Positions 1-5,132 of a stretch of 5,175 bases of DNA are shown here, in pieces. Each line of letters opens with the position of its first letter. The stretch's first letter is position 1. Below the pieces are notes generated by a model. It was not told where the DNA came from, searched no databases, and saw only the letters and a program-made list of their open reading frames with translations. The translations under genes were made by a program, and so were the position numbers. The stretch is taken from NCBI GenBank assembly GCA_900556945.1, contig USQP01000076.1, forward strand, positions 1 through 5,175, in the 5' to 3' direction. Source of the stretch: an uncultured Clostridium sp. (GTDB taxonomy: Bacteria > Bacillota > Clostridia > TANB77 > CAG-508).

Positions 1-47
1 GAGATTACTACGCGTCTCGTGGGCTCGGAGATGTGTATAAGAGACAG
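1..47 (+). other. Illumina Nextera i7 adapter contamination (left end)
   Basis: This is synthetic sequence, not genome. Bases 1-5 match the tail of the P7 oligo. Bases 6-13 (TACTACGC) are an 8-base index. Bases 14-28 (GTCTCGTGGGCTCGG) are the Nextera read-2 adapter, and bases 29-47 are the 19-bp Tn5 mosaic end finishing in AGAGACAG. The same string appears reverse-complemented at the right end. Any protein that reads into it is artificial; the leftward gene picks up a false tail ending LLYTSPSPRDA and a false TAG stop at 8-10. Confidence 0.98.
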
Positions 48-220
48 TTATTATCAAGGGCATATTCAATGCATTTTAAAATTAATGTATTGATGCTAAT
101 ATTACATTTTTGTGAATAATCTTCTAAATCATTCTGTAACTTTTCAGTTAGTCTTAAAGAAAATCTTACATTTGGAGCATCTGTATAGCTTGGATTAAAT
201 TTCTTCTTATTATCTTCCAT
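48..220 (-). CDS. Ribbon-helix-helix (Arc/CopG-like) DNA-binding protein, 3' end missing
   Basis: About 57 genuine codons remain; the gene then runs into the adapter, so its C-terminus is unknown. After a polar N-terminus (about residues 1-17) comes a typical ribbon-helix-helix core. It has a beta strand with alternating residues (NVRFSLRLT, about 18-26), a first helix (EKLQNDLEDYSQKCN, about 26-40), the ISINTLI turn, and a second helix (ILKCIEYALDN). Such proteins dimerise, insert the paired strands into the DNA major groove, and often repress their own promoter or act as antitoxins or plasmid regulators. The ATG at 218-220 is preferred over the TTG at 221-223 because GGAGG (228-232) lies 7 bases from the ATG and only 4 from the TTG. 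The gene is divergent from the gene at 347, with a candidate operator between them. No toxin partner is visible; one could lie beyond the contig edge. The fold is fairly sure, the biological role unknown. Confidence 0.75.
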
Positions 221-226
221 CAATAT

Positions 227-232
227 CCCTCC
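227..232 (-). promoter_or_regulatory. Ribosome binding site of the RHH gene
   Basis: Read on the minus strand this is GGAGGG, 7 bases before the ATG at 218-220. This spacing supports that ATG as the start rather than the adjacent upstream TTG. Confidence 0.7.
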
Positions 233-241
233 AATGTTAAA

Positions 242-270
242 ATTATAAATAATATTTGAAGTTAAAAATA
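242..270 (-). promoter_or_regulatory. Candidate promoter of the RHH gene
   Basis: On the minus strand a perfect TATAAT (-10) lies at 242-247. With a 17-base spacer the -35 position (265-270) reads TATTTT, a weak match. The -35 region overlaps the left arm of the inverted repeat at 267-290, so a protein bound there could block this promoter. The -10 box is seen directly; promoter activity is inferred. Confidence 0.35.
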
Positions 271-290
271 GCGTTATATTTGACGCTATT
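267..290. promoter_or_regulatory. Inverted repeat, candidate operator in the divergent intergenic region
   Basis: AATAGCGT (267-274) and ACGCTATT (283-290) are exact reverse complements separated by 8 bases. The G/C-containing arms stand out in otherwise nearly pure A/T sequence. The repeat sits between a ribbon-helix-helix gene and the divergent unknown genes and overlaps possible -35 positions on both strands. It is therefore a reasonable autoregulatory operator. The 8-mer ATATTTGA also occurs twice, at 252-259 and 276-283, exactly 24 bp apart. Binding by the RHH protein is inferred from position only. Confidence 0.45.
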
Positions 291-310
291 AAAAAATATA
301 AGAAGATAGT
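280..310 (+). promoter_or_regulatory. Weak candidate promoter of the gene at 347
   Basis: TTGACG (280-285) is a good -35 box. The best nearby -10 is GATAGT (305-310), with a long 19-base spacer. The -35 overlaps the right arm of the inverted repeat at 267-290. Some promoter must lie in this 126-bp region, but the exact boxes are uncertain. Confidence 0.25.
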
Positions 311-346
311 AAAATAAAACCAATAGAATAATTAGGAGGAAAAGAT

Positions 347-1066
347 ATGGAAGAAACAAAACAAGAAAAAGCACCTGAAGTAGAAAAAAGAGATGAAATG
401 ATTGAAGCATGTATTAGAAGGGAAGCAGTAATAAAGAGTAAATTTCCTGATATTTTAAAGGCACCTAAAAGTATTCAGGATGAATATTTTGAAATAACTG
501 GAGTAAAAAATGCTTTACAAGTTTCACGTAAAGAAACTTGGGGAAAAACAATAGCATCTGATGGTTGTGAAGTTGATGCGTTTGTAGTAAAAAGATATGA
601 AGAAGCATTAGCTAAATCTTCGGTACTAAAAAAAGAAAATGAAACATATATAACACCTGAAGAAGAGGAAGCTTTTGAATTTCCTGAAATAGATTTTGAT
701 AGTTTAAGAGAAGAATTAGAGTCTGTGGACACTTTTGAGAAACGAAGAGAACTTTATAATAAAGTAATGGACCTTAGGCAAGAACCATTACCAGAAAATA
801 TACAAGAAAAACTTGGTAAATTAGGAGTAGAAGTAGGGCAAAAAGAAGTATTATATTTTAACGAAGAAGATAAAGTAAGGGAAGAAGCTAAAGTATCTGT
901 ACCTGTAAAGCAATCTAAATTTGCACAAATATATCAAAAAGCTAAAGGAAAATTAAAAGGTGTTGTAGATAATTTAAAAAGTAGGTTTAATAACAAAGAA
1001 AAAAACATCGAAGAAAAAGATAATGAGCAAGGACAAGAATATAATAACGATGGAGAAGAGAGATAA
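347..1066 (+). CDS. Uncharacterised charged protein, 239 aa
   Basis: I do not recognise a family. The start is well supported by AGGAGG at 334-339, 7 bases before the ATG. The protein is very rich in Glu and Lys, with no signal peptide and no membrane-spanning segment, so it is probably cytoplasmic. The N-terminal 25 residues are polar. A more ordered region around 32-92 includes SIQDEYFEITGVKNALQVS and the only Trp (W65). An acidic stretch (about 104-126, EEEEAFEFPEIDFDSLREELE) follows, then a charged helical stretch (about 129-160). Near the C-terminus a basic amphipathic segment (KFAQIYQKAKGKLKGVVDNL, 191-210) precedes a hydrophilic tail. It is first in a unit with the gene at 1090 (23-base gap) and divergent from the RHH gene. 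Function is unknown; the shared regulatory region suggests possible control by the RHH protein. Confidence 0.8.
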   Translation: MEETKQEKAPEVEKRDEMIEACIRREAVIKSKFPDILKAPKSIQDEYFEITGVKNALQVSRKETWGKTIASDGCEVDAFVVKRYEEALAKSSVLKKENETYITPEEEEAFEFPEIDFDSLREELESVDTFEKRRELYNKVMDLRQEPLPENIQEKLGKLGVEVGQKEVLYFNEEDKVREEAKVSVPVKQSKFAQIYQKAKGKLKGVVDNLKSRFNNKEKNIEEKDNEQGQEYNNDGEER

Positions 1067-1089
1067 AAAGTACGAAAGAAGGAATAGTA

Positions 1090-1530
1090 GTGGAAGATAA
1101 ATATTCAAGGGCATTAAAAGAAGTTTATGTTATTTTAGAAAATTCAGAAGAAAAGATAAAACGAAAAATCCCTGAAAACTTTAAATTATTTGTTAGTAAA
1201 AATATGGACAAAGAATATATTCCTAACATTAGCTTTAATAATGAAATATGGGAAGATACTATTATGGAAGAAACACAACAAATTTTAGCAATTATTTATA
1301 GAGATTATTTAGTAACAAAGGAAGAAAGAGAAAAATTATTAAAAGAAGAATCCGAAGAAGAAAAGAGAATAGAACAAAAATTAAGAGAAAAGTATAATCC
1401 AGATAATATCTTTAAAAAGAATAAAGAAAAAGATAAGAGTAATGATACGAATACAAGTATGATCAAAATAGAAGAGATAAAGTGGTATAAAAAAATAATA
1501 AGTAAAATTTTGTCAATATTTAAAAAATAA
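1090..1530 (+). CDS. Uncharacterised charged protein with basic amphipathic C-terminus, 146 aa
   Basis: The start is GTG, the only reasonable start in this frame after the in-frame TAA at 1045-1047. A modest AAGGA (1079-1083) lies 6 bases upstream. The N-terminal 75 residues look like a compact helical domain (YSRALKEVYVILEN, then IPENFKLFVSKNMDKEYIP, then ILAIIYRDYLV). A highly charged helix or coiled coil (about 77-101) follows, then the phrase EKYNPDNIFKK. The protein ends in KWYKKIISKILSIFKK, a Lys-rich amphipathic helix that could touch a membrane or a partner. I have the impression that similar small proteins occur as hypotheticals in gut Clostridia genomes, but I know no function for them. 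It is 23 bases downstream of the 347 gene, is probably co-transcribed with it, and is followed by the terminator at 1560. Confidence 0.8.
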   Translation: MEDKYSRALKEVYVILENSEEKIKRKIPENFKLFVSKNMDKEYIPNISFNNEIWEDTIMEETQQILAIIYRDYLVTKEEREKLLKEESEEEKRIEQKLREKYNPDNIFKKNKEKDKSNDTNTSMIKIEEIKWYKKIISKILSIFKK

Positions 1531-1559
1531 AAAAAGGTATACTAACAGTCTTTTTATGG

Positions 1560-1586
1560 AACAAGCCATTTAGGGCTTGTTTTTTT
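1560..1586 (+). terminator. Intrinsic terminator after the two unknown genes
   Basis: AACAAGCC (1560-1567) pairs perfectly with GGCTTGTT (1574-1581) around a 6-base loop. The T run extends from 1580 to 1586. It lies 30 bases after the stop of the 1090 gene and before gatC, so it separates the two transcription units. Confidence 0.88.
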
Positions 1587-1605
1587 GGTAAAAAAAGTAT
1601 ATAAT
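1577..1605 (+). promoter_or_regulatory. Sigma-70/SigA-type promoter of the gatC operon
   Basis: TTGTTT (1577-1582) is a fair -35 box, with an optimal 17-base spacer to a perfect TATAAT at 1600-1605. The -35 lies within the descending arm and T run of the upstream terminator. Transcription would start near 1611-1613, giving a leader of about 30 bases, too short to hold a T-box or riboswitch. Confidence 0.65.
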
Positions 1606-1640
1606 AGGAGACAAATTGAGATTAGGAGATGAGATAAATA

Positions 1641-1928
1641 ATGCAAGTAAGCAAAGAAGAAATTTTACATATAGCTAATTTAGCAAATTTAAATTTAGAG
1701 GAAAATGAAGTAGATACTTATTTGTTGCATCTACAAGATATATTAAATTTTGCTAATATTGTAAACAATGCACCAGTAGAGAATTTGGATGTAACAATAG
1801 GTGCCAATGAAGCAAAAAATGTATTTAGAAAAGATGAAGTAAAGAGATTCGAAGATACCGAGGCCTTATTGCAAAATGCTGAGTCAAAAGAACAAAACAT
1901 GTTCAAAATACCAAAGGTAATTAATTAG
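1641..1928 (+). CDS. gatC: Aspartyl/glutamyl-tRNA amidotransferase subunit C (GatC)
   Basis: GatC is the small subunit of the GatCAB amidotransferase. It wraps around the GatA-GatB interface and stabilises the complex, which makes Gln-tRNA(Gln) and/or Asn-tRNA(Asn) in bacteria lacking the direct synthetases. The 95-residue length is normal. The N-terminus (VSKEEILHIANLANLNLEENE) is the characteristic GatC helix. The middle shows the family's hydrophobic heptad (LHLQDILNFANIV) and the conserved RKDEV (63-67). The end, NMFKIPKVIN, is the usual GatC C-terminus. The ATG at 1641 is preceded by AGGAG at 1624-1628 with a rather long 12-base spacing. It is the first gene of the operon, 8 bases ahead of the nucleotidase gene. 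Confidence 0.95.
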   Translation: MQVSKEEILHIANLANLNLEENEVDTYLLHLQDILNFANIVNNAPVENLDVTIGANEAKNVFRKDEVKRFEDTEALLQNAESKEQNMFKIPKVIN

Positions 1929-1936
1929 GAGGAAGT

Positions 1937-2536
1937 ATGAACATAGGAATTGATATTGATGATACTATATCAGACACATATACTACTTTGCTTGAATATG
2001 CACAAAAGTATACAATAGAAGAATTAAAAAAAAGTCCGATTTTAGATCATATGAAAATGACAAATCATTCTTATATTGAAGCAATGCACCATTGGACAAA
2101 AGAAGAAACATTTAAGTTTTGGGAAAAGTATTATGCAGAAATATTAAAAAAGATACATATAAAAACATTTGCTACAGAGAAAATAAAAAAGTTAAAAGAA
2201 AAAGGAAATAAAATTTACTTAATTACAGCAAGGTGGGATATGGAAAACGATAATGTAAAAGAAATTACATTGGAGTGGCTAAGAAAAAATGATGTCCAAT
2301 ATGATGAGTTTTTTATGAATGCCGAGGAAAAGCTTAAAATCGTAAAAGATAAAAATATAGATGTCTTTGTAGATGATAGTTTTGATAATTGCAAAAGTAT
2401 TGCTTATGGAAGCAATGCAAAAGTATATTTAATGGACACAAGAGTAAATCAAAATCTTAAAGATGAAAAAATAACAAGAGTATATTCGTGGCCACATGTA
2501 TATCAAGAAATAAAAAAACTAAAGGAGGAGAATTGA
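1937..2536 (+). CDS. HAD-superfamily 5'(3')-deoxyribonucleotidase (NT5C/YqfW-like)
   Basis: This is a probable cytoplasmic phosphatase acting on nucleoside monophosphates, belonging to the HAD superfamily. The catalytic signature DIDDT lies at residues 6-10; D6 would be the nucleophile and D8 the acid/base. Motif II is the Thr of LITAR (T97), the Lys of motif III is probably K132 or K134 ([12 protein letters not shown]), and motif IV is FVDDS with D146 and D147. A helical cap lies between motifs I and II (about 15-75). The length of 199 residues fits the family. AGGAGG (1927-1932) overlaps the gatC stop codon. The gene's own stop overlaps the gatA start as TGATG, and the gatA ribosome binding site is inside its last codons. 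The family call is firm; the true substrate (dNMP or other phosphate ester) cannot be told from sequence. Its place between gatC and gatA is unusual. Confidence 0.85.
   Translation: MNIGIDIDDTISDTYTTLLEYAQKYTIEELKKSPILDHMKMTNHSYIEAMHHWTKEETFKFWEKYYAEILKKIHIKTFATEKIKKLKEKGNKIYLITARWDMENDNVKEITLEWLRKNDVQYDEFFMNAEEKLKIVKDKNIDVFVDDSFDNCKSIAYGSNAKVYLMDTRVNQNLKDEKITRVYSWPHVYQEIKKLKEEN
2521..2528 (+). promoter_or_regulatory. Ribosome binding site that fixes the gatA start
   Basis: AAAGGAGG lies 7 bases before the ATG at 2536-2538. It supports that start over the in-frame ATG at 2488, which would add 16 residues unlike any GatA N-terminus ([16 protein letters not shown]). It is embedded in the end of the nucleotidase gene. 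Confidence 0.85.
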
Positions 2537-4005
2537 TGGATATTACTGAATTAACTGTTCATGAATTGCAAGAAAAATTAAAGAAGAAAGAATTGACAAT
2601 AACTGAAATTACAAAAGCCTATACAGATAGAATTAATGAAAAGGAAAAAGATGTACAAGCTTTTGTTACAGTATTGACAGAGGAGGCTAATAAGCAAGCA
2701 GAAGAAATAGAAGAAAAAATAAAAAATGGTGAAATAAAAGGAGAGTTAGCAGGCATTCCAATTGGCATTAAAGATAATATGTGTACAAAGGGAATTAAGA
2801 CAACTTGTAGCTCTCGCATGTTAGAAAATTTTGTTGCGCCTTATGATGCTACAGTAATAGAAAAGATAAATGCAGAAAATATGATAGACTTAGGAAAATT
2901 AAATATGGATGAATTTGCTATGGGAGGTTCTACAGAATATTCTTATTTCAAAAAAACAAGAAATCCATGGAATTTAAATAAAGTACCAGGAGGATCTTCA
3001 GGAGGATCAGCAGCAGCAGTAGCAGCCAATATGGTTCCATGGGCTTTAGGCTCAGATACGGGAGGATCCATTAGACAACCTTCTAGCTTTTGTGGAGTAG
3101 TTGGATTAAAACCAACCTATGGTTTAGTTTCAAGATATGGCTTAGTAGCATTTGCTTCTTCTTTAGATCAAATTGGACCAATTACAAAAGATGTATATGA
3201 TAGTGCTATGTTATTGAATCTAATAGCTGGACATGATGAAAAAGATACTACTTCAAGTGATAGAGAAAAAATTGATTATACAAAATGCCTAAAAAATGAT
3301 GTAAAAGGATTAAGAATTGGTATACCAAAAGAATTTTTTGGAGAAGGAATTAATGAAGAAGTAAAACAATCTTTGGAAAATGCAATTAAAAAATACAAAG
3401 AATTAGGAGCGGAAATAGAAGAATTTTCATTAGATATAGCACAATATGCTTTAGCAACTTATTACATTGTTGCCTGTGCGGAAGCAAGTTCAAATTTAGG
3501 AAGATTTGATGGAATTCGTTATGGATATCGAACAAAAGAGTTTAAAAATTTAAAAGAGCTTTATAGAAAATCTAGAAGTGAAGGATTTGGAACAGAAGTA
3601 AAAAGAAGAATCATATTAGGAACTTATGTATTATCTTCAGGATATTATGATGCTTATTATAAAAAAGCACAACAAGTACGTACTTTAGTAATGAACGAAT
3701 TTGACAAGGCATTTGAAAAATATGATGTTATATTAACACCAACCTCACCAACTGTTGCTTTTGATATAGGAGCGAAATCAAACAATCCACTAGAAATGTA
3801 TTTATCTGATATTTGTACGGTTTCTGTGAATATTGCAGGTCTTCCTGGAATCTCTATTCCTTGTGGTGTAGATAAAGAAGGAATGCCAATTGGAATGCAA
3901 TTAATCGGAAATAAATTCTGTGAAGAAACTATATTAAATGCGGCTTACACTTTCGAACAAGCTATCCAATTTAGAGAAAAATACAAACCAGAATTTAAAA
4001 AATGA
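2536..4005 (+). CDS. gatA: Aspartyl/glutamyl-tRNA(Asn/Gln) amidotransferase subunit A (GatA)
   Basis: GatA is the amidase subunit. It hydrolyses glutamine and sends the ammonia through a tunnel to GatB. The protein is 489 residues from the ATG at 2536, normal for the family. It carries the amidase-signature Ser-cisSer-Lys triad in full: K79 (GIPIGIKDN), cis-Ser S154 ([12 protein letters not shown]) and nucleophile S178 ([16 protein letters not shown]). The downstream [20 protein letters not shown] and SLDQIGPIT stretches are also typical. The C-terminal [15 protein letters not shown] and [10 protein letters not shown] blocks complete the fold. The start overlaps the nucleotidase stop by one base, suggesting translational coupling. 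The TGA stop is formed by the first three bases of the repeat element that follows. Nothing suggests loss of function. Confidence 0.97.
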   Translation: MDITELTVHELQEKLKKKELTITEITKAYTDRINEKEKDVQAFVTVLTEEANKQAEEIEEKIKNGEIKGELAGIPIGIKDNMCTKGIKTTCSSRMLENFVAPYDATVIEKINAENMIDLGKLNMDEFAMGGSTEYSYFKKTRNPWNLNKVPGGSSGGSAAAVAANMVPWALGSDTGGSIRQPSSFCGVVGLKPTYGLVSRYGLVAFASSLDQIGPITKDVYDSAMLLNLIAGHDEKDTTSSDREKIDYTKCLKNDVKGLRIGIPKEFFGEGINEEVKQSLENAIKKYKELGAEIEEFSLDIAQYALATYYIVACAEASSNLGRFDGIRYGYRTKEFKNLKELYRKSRSEGFGTEVKRRIILGTYVLSSGYYDAYYKKAQQVRTLVMNEFDKAFEKYDVILTPTSPTVAFDIGAKSNNPLEMYLSDICTVSVNIAGLPGISIPCGVDKEGMPIGMQLIGNKFCEETILNAAYTFEQAIQFREKYKPEFKK

Positions 4006-4035
4006 GACAGTGGGGACAGGCCTAAAGTGTCTCAT
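4003..4035. repeat. Left REP-like palindromic unit
   Basis: It begins TGAGACA and ends TGTCTCA(T), giving a 7-bp outer stem. The inner GGGGACAGGCCT is a decayed form of the GGGAC/GTCCC stem seen in the right unit. Its first TGA is the gatA stop codon. Confidence 0.75.
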
Positions 4036-4089
4036 AAAAAAATCGAAATAAGTCGAAAAATATAAAAAATACAAAAAACGACAAAAAAC

Positions 4090-4122
4090 ATGAGACACTT
4101 TGGGACTGTCCCTAGTGTTTCA
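4090..4122. repeat. Right REP-like palindromic unit
   Basis: It forms a nearly perfect hairpin: a 9-bp outer stem with one G-U pair, a small internal loop, then a 5-bp GGGAC/GTCCC stem around a single T. It ends one base before the AAAGGAGG ribosome binding site of gatB, so folding in the mRNA could affect gatB translation. Confidence 0.75.
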
Positions 4123-4130
4123 AAAGGAGG
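4123..4130 (+). promoter_or_regulatory. Ribosome binding site of gatB
   Basis: AAAGGAGG lies 6 bases before the ATG at 4137. It directly abuts the end of the right REP-like hairpin and was left intact by that element. Confidence 0.85.
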
Positions 4131-4136
4131 AAATAG

Positions 4137-5132
4137 ATGTCAAGAGAAGATTATGAAGTGGTAATGGGATTAGAAGTGCATGCAGAGCTTTCTACCAAGA
4201 CAAAGATATTTTGTTCTTGCCCAACAGATTTTGGAGCAGAACCTAATTCTCAAACTTGTCCAATTTGTATGGCTATGCCAGGAACATTACCAGTATTAAA
4301 TGAGAAAGTTGTAGAATATGCTGTGAAAGCAGGTTTAGCTACTAATTGTGAAATTTCTAGAAATAGTAAAAATGATAGGAAAAATTATTTTTATCCAGAC
4401 CTTCCGAAGTCTTATCAGATTTCCCAATTTGATAAACCACTTTGCGAGCATGGATATGTAGAAATTGAAATAAATGGAGAAAAGAAGAAAATTCGATTAA
4501 CTAGAATTCATATAGAAGAAGATGCTGGAAAATTAAATCATGATGAATTTGGAGGAGGAAGTCTAGTAGACTTAAATAGAGCGGGAGTACCTTTAATTGA
4601 AATTGTATCAGAACCAGATTTAAGAAGTCCAGAAGAAGTGGAACAATATTTAAGAAAATTAAAATCAATCTTAGAATATATTGAGGTATCAGATTGCAAA
4701 ATGCAAGAAGGTTCACTAAGAGCAGATGTTAATGTTTCTGTTAGAAAAAAGGGAGATACTGAGCTTGGAACTCGTACGGAAATGAAGAATATGAACTCTT
4801 TTAGAAGTATTGTAAGAGCCATTGAGTATGAAGTGGATAGACAAATAGATGTGATTGAAGAGGGTGGAAAAATAGAACAAGAGACTTTGAGATGGGATGA
4901 TGTATCAGGAAAAACATTCCCTATGAGAGATAAAGAGGATGCACAAGATTATCGCTATTTCCCAGACCCAGATTTAGTATCTATTAAGCTTTCAGAGGAA
5001 TATATCGAAAATATAAAGAATAGTCTACCAGAGTTACCAGAAAGCAGAAAAGAAAGATATCTAGAAGAATACCAATTATCAGAAAAAGATGCTAAATTAA
5101 TTACCTCTTCTAAATATTTATCAGATTTATTT
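4137..5132 (+). CDS. gatB: Aspartyl/glutamyl-tRNA(Asn/Gln) amidotransferase subunit B (GatB), 3' end missing
   Basis: GatB binds the misacylated tRNA, phosphorylates the Glu or Asp side chain with ATP, and receives ammonia from GatA. The frame is open for 332 genuine codons and then enters the adapter (false residues LSLIHISEPTRR), so the last roughly 140 residues, including most of the C-terminal tRNA-binding tail domain, are missing. Family marks are GLEVHAEL (11-18), the zinc-type cysteines C26, C28, C41 and C44 (FCSC, CPIC), MPGTLPVLN, NDRKNYFYPDLPKSYQISQ, RIHIEEDAGKLNHD, DLNRAGVPLIEIVSEPD, GTRTEMKNMNSF and DYRYFPDPDL. LPKSYQISQ has Ser where Gly is usual, a small change. The start ATG has a strong AAAGGAGG at 6 bases. 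It lies 131 bases after gatA, a gap almost entirely filled by the REPIN-like element. Confidence 0.96.

Larger units (their letters stand above)
4003..4122. repeat. REPIN-like element: two inverted palindromic repeats
   Basis: This 120-bp element consists of a 33-bp left unit (4003-4035), an A-rich 54-bp centre (4036-4089) and a 33-bp right unit (4090-4122). The right unit, reverse complemented, matches the left at 28 of 33 positions with no gaps. Each unit is itself a hairpin. In the right unit TGAGACACT pairs with AGTGTTTCA (one G-U), enclosing GGGAC/GTCCC. The left unit keeps the outer TGAGACA/TGTCTCA, but its inner stem is degraded. Two inverted REP hairpins around a spacer is the REPIN layout, normally mobilised in trans by a REP-associated tyrosine (Y1/IS200-like) transposase; none is in this window. 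No T run follows on the plus strand, so it is not an obvious terminator for gatA. Whether it is repeated in the genome cannot be seen here. Confidence 0.75.

Noticed and set aside
221..223. TTG start for the RHH gene, one codon upstream of the ATG.
   Set aside because: GGAGG is only 4 bases from the TTG but 7 from the ATG at 218-220, so the ATG is the better start.
475..732. Minus-strand open frame rich in Ser.
   Set aside because: Antisense to the 239-aa gene, where Glu/Lys/Asp-rich codons give Ser/Phe on the other strand; no ribosome binding site seen.
1531..1555. Second hairpin AAAAAG...CTTTTT just before the terminator.
   Set aside because: Only an A/T-rich 6-bp match with a long loop, expected by chance in such A/T-rich DNA.
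1606..1640. T-box or other riboswitch upstream of gatC, since the operon concerns tRNA charging.
   Set aside because: The predicted leader is only about 30 bases, with no room for a structured RNA.
1718..1906. Minus-strand open frame inside gatC.
   Set aside because: Antisense shadow of a well-supported gene.
2488..2535. N-terminal extension of GatA from the ATG at 2488.
   Set aside because: The extra 16 residues do not look like GatA; AAAGGAGG at 2521-2528 points to the ATG at 2536, and numbering from it puts the triad at the usual K79/S154/S178.
2619..2819. Minus-strand open frame inside gatA.
   Set aside because: Antisense shadow of a well-supported gene.
2988..3070. Repeated GGAGGATC motifs and GCAGCAGCAGTAGCAGC, as a tandem repeat.
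   Set aside because: They encode the conserved amidase-signature Gly/Ser/Ala residues of GatA ([13 protein letters not shown] and TGGS); the repetition comes from protein sequence and codon choice.
4003..4122. Intrinsic terminator between gatA and gatB on the plus strand.
   Set aside because: The hairpins are not followed by a T run on the plus strand. A T run follows the left hairpin only on the minus strand, where no gene is present.
4501..4822. Two overlapping minus-strand open frames (4501-4716 and 4538-4822).
   Set aside because: Both are antisense shadows of gatB, with low-complexity Leu/Ser-rich translations and no supporting start signals.
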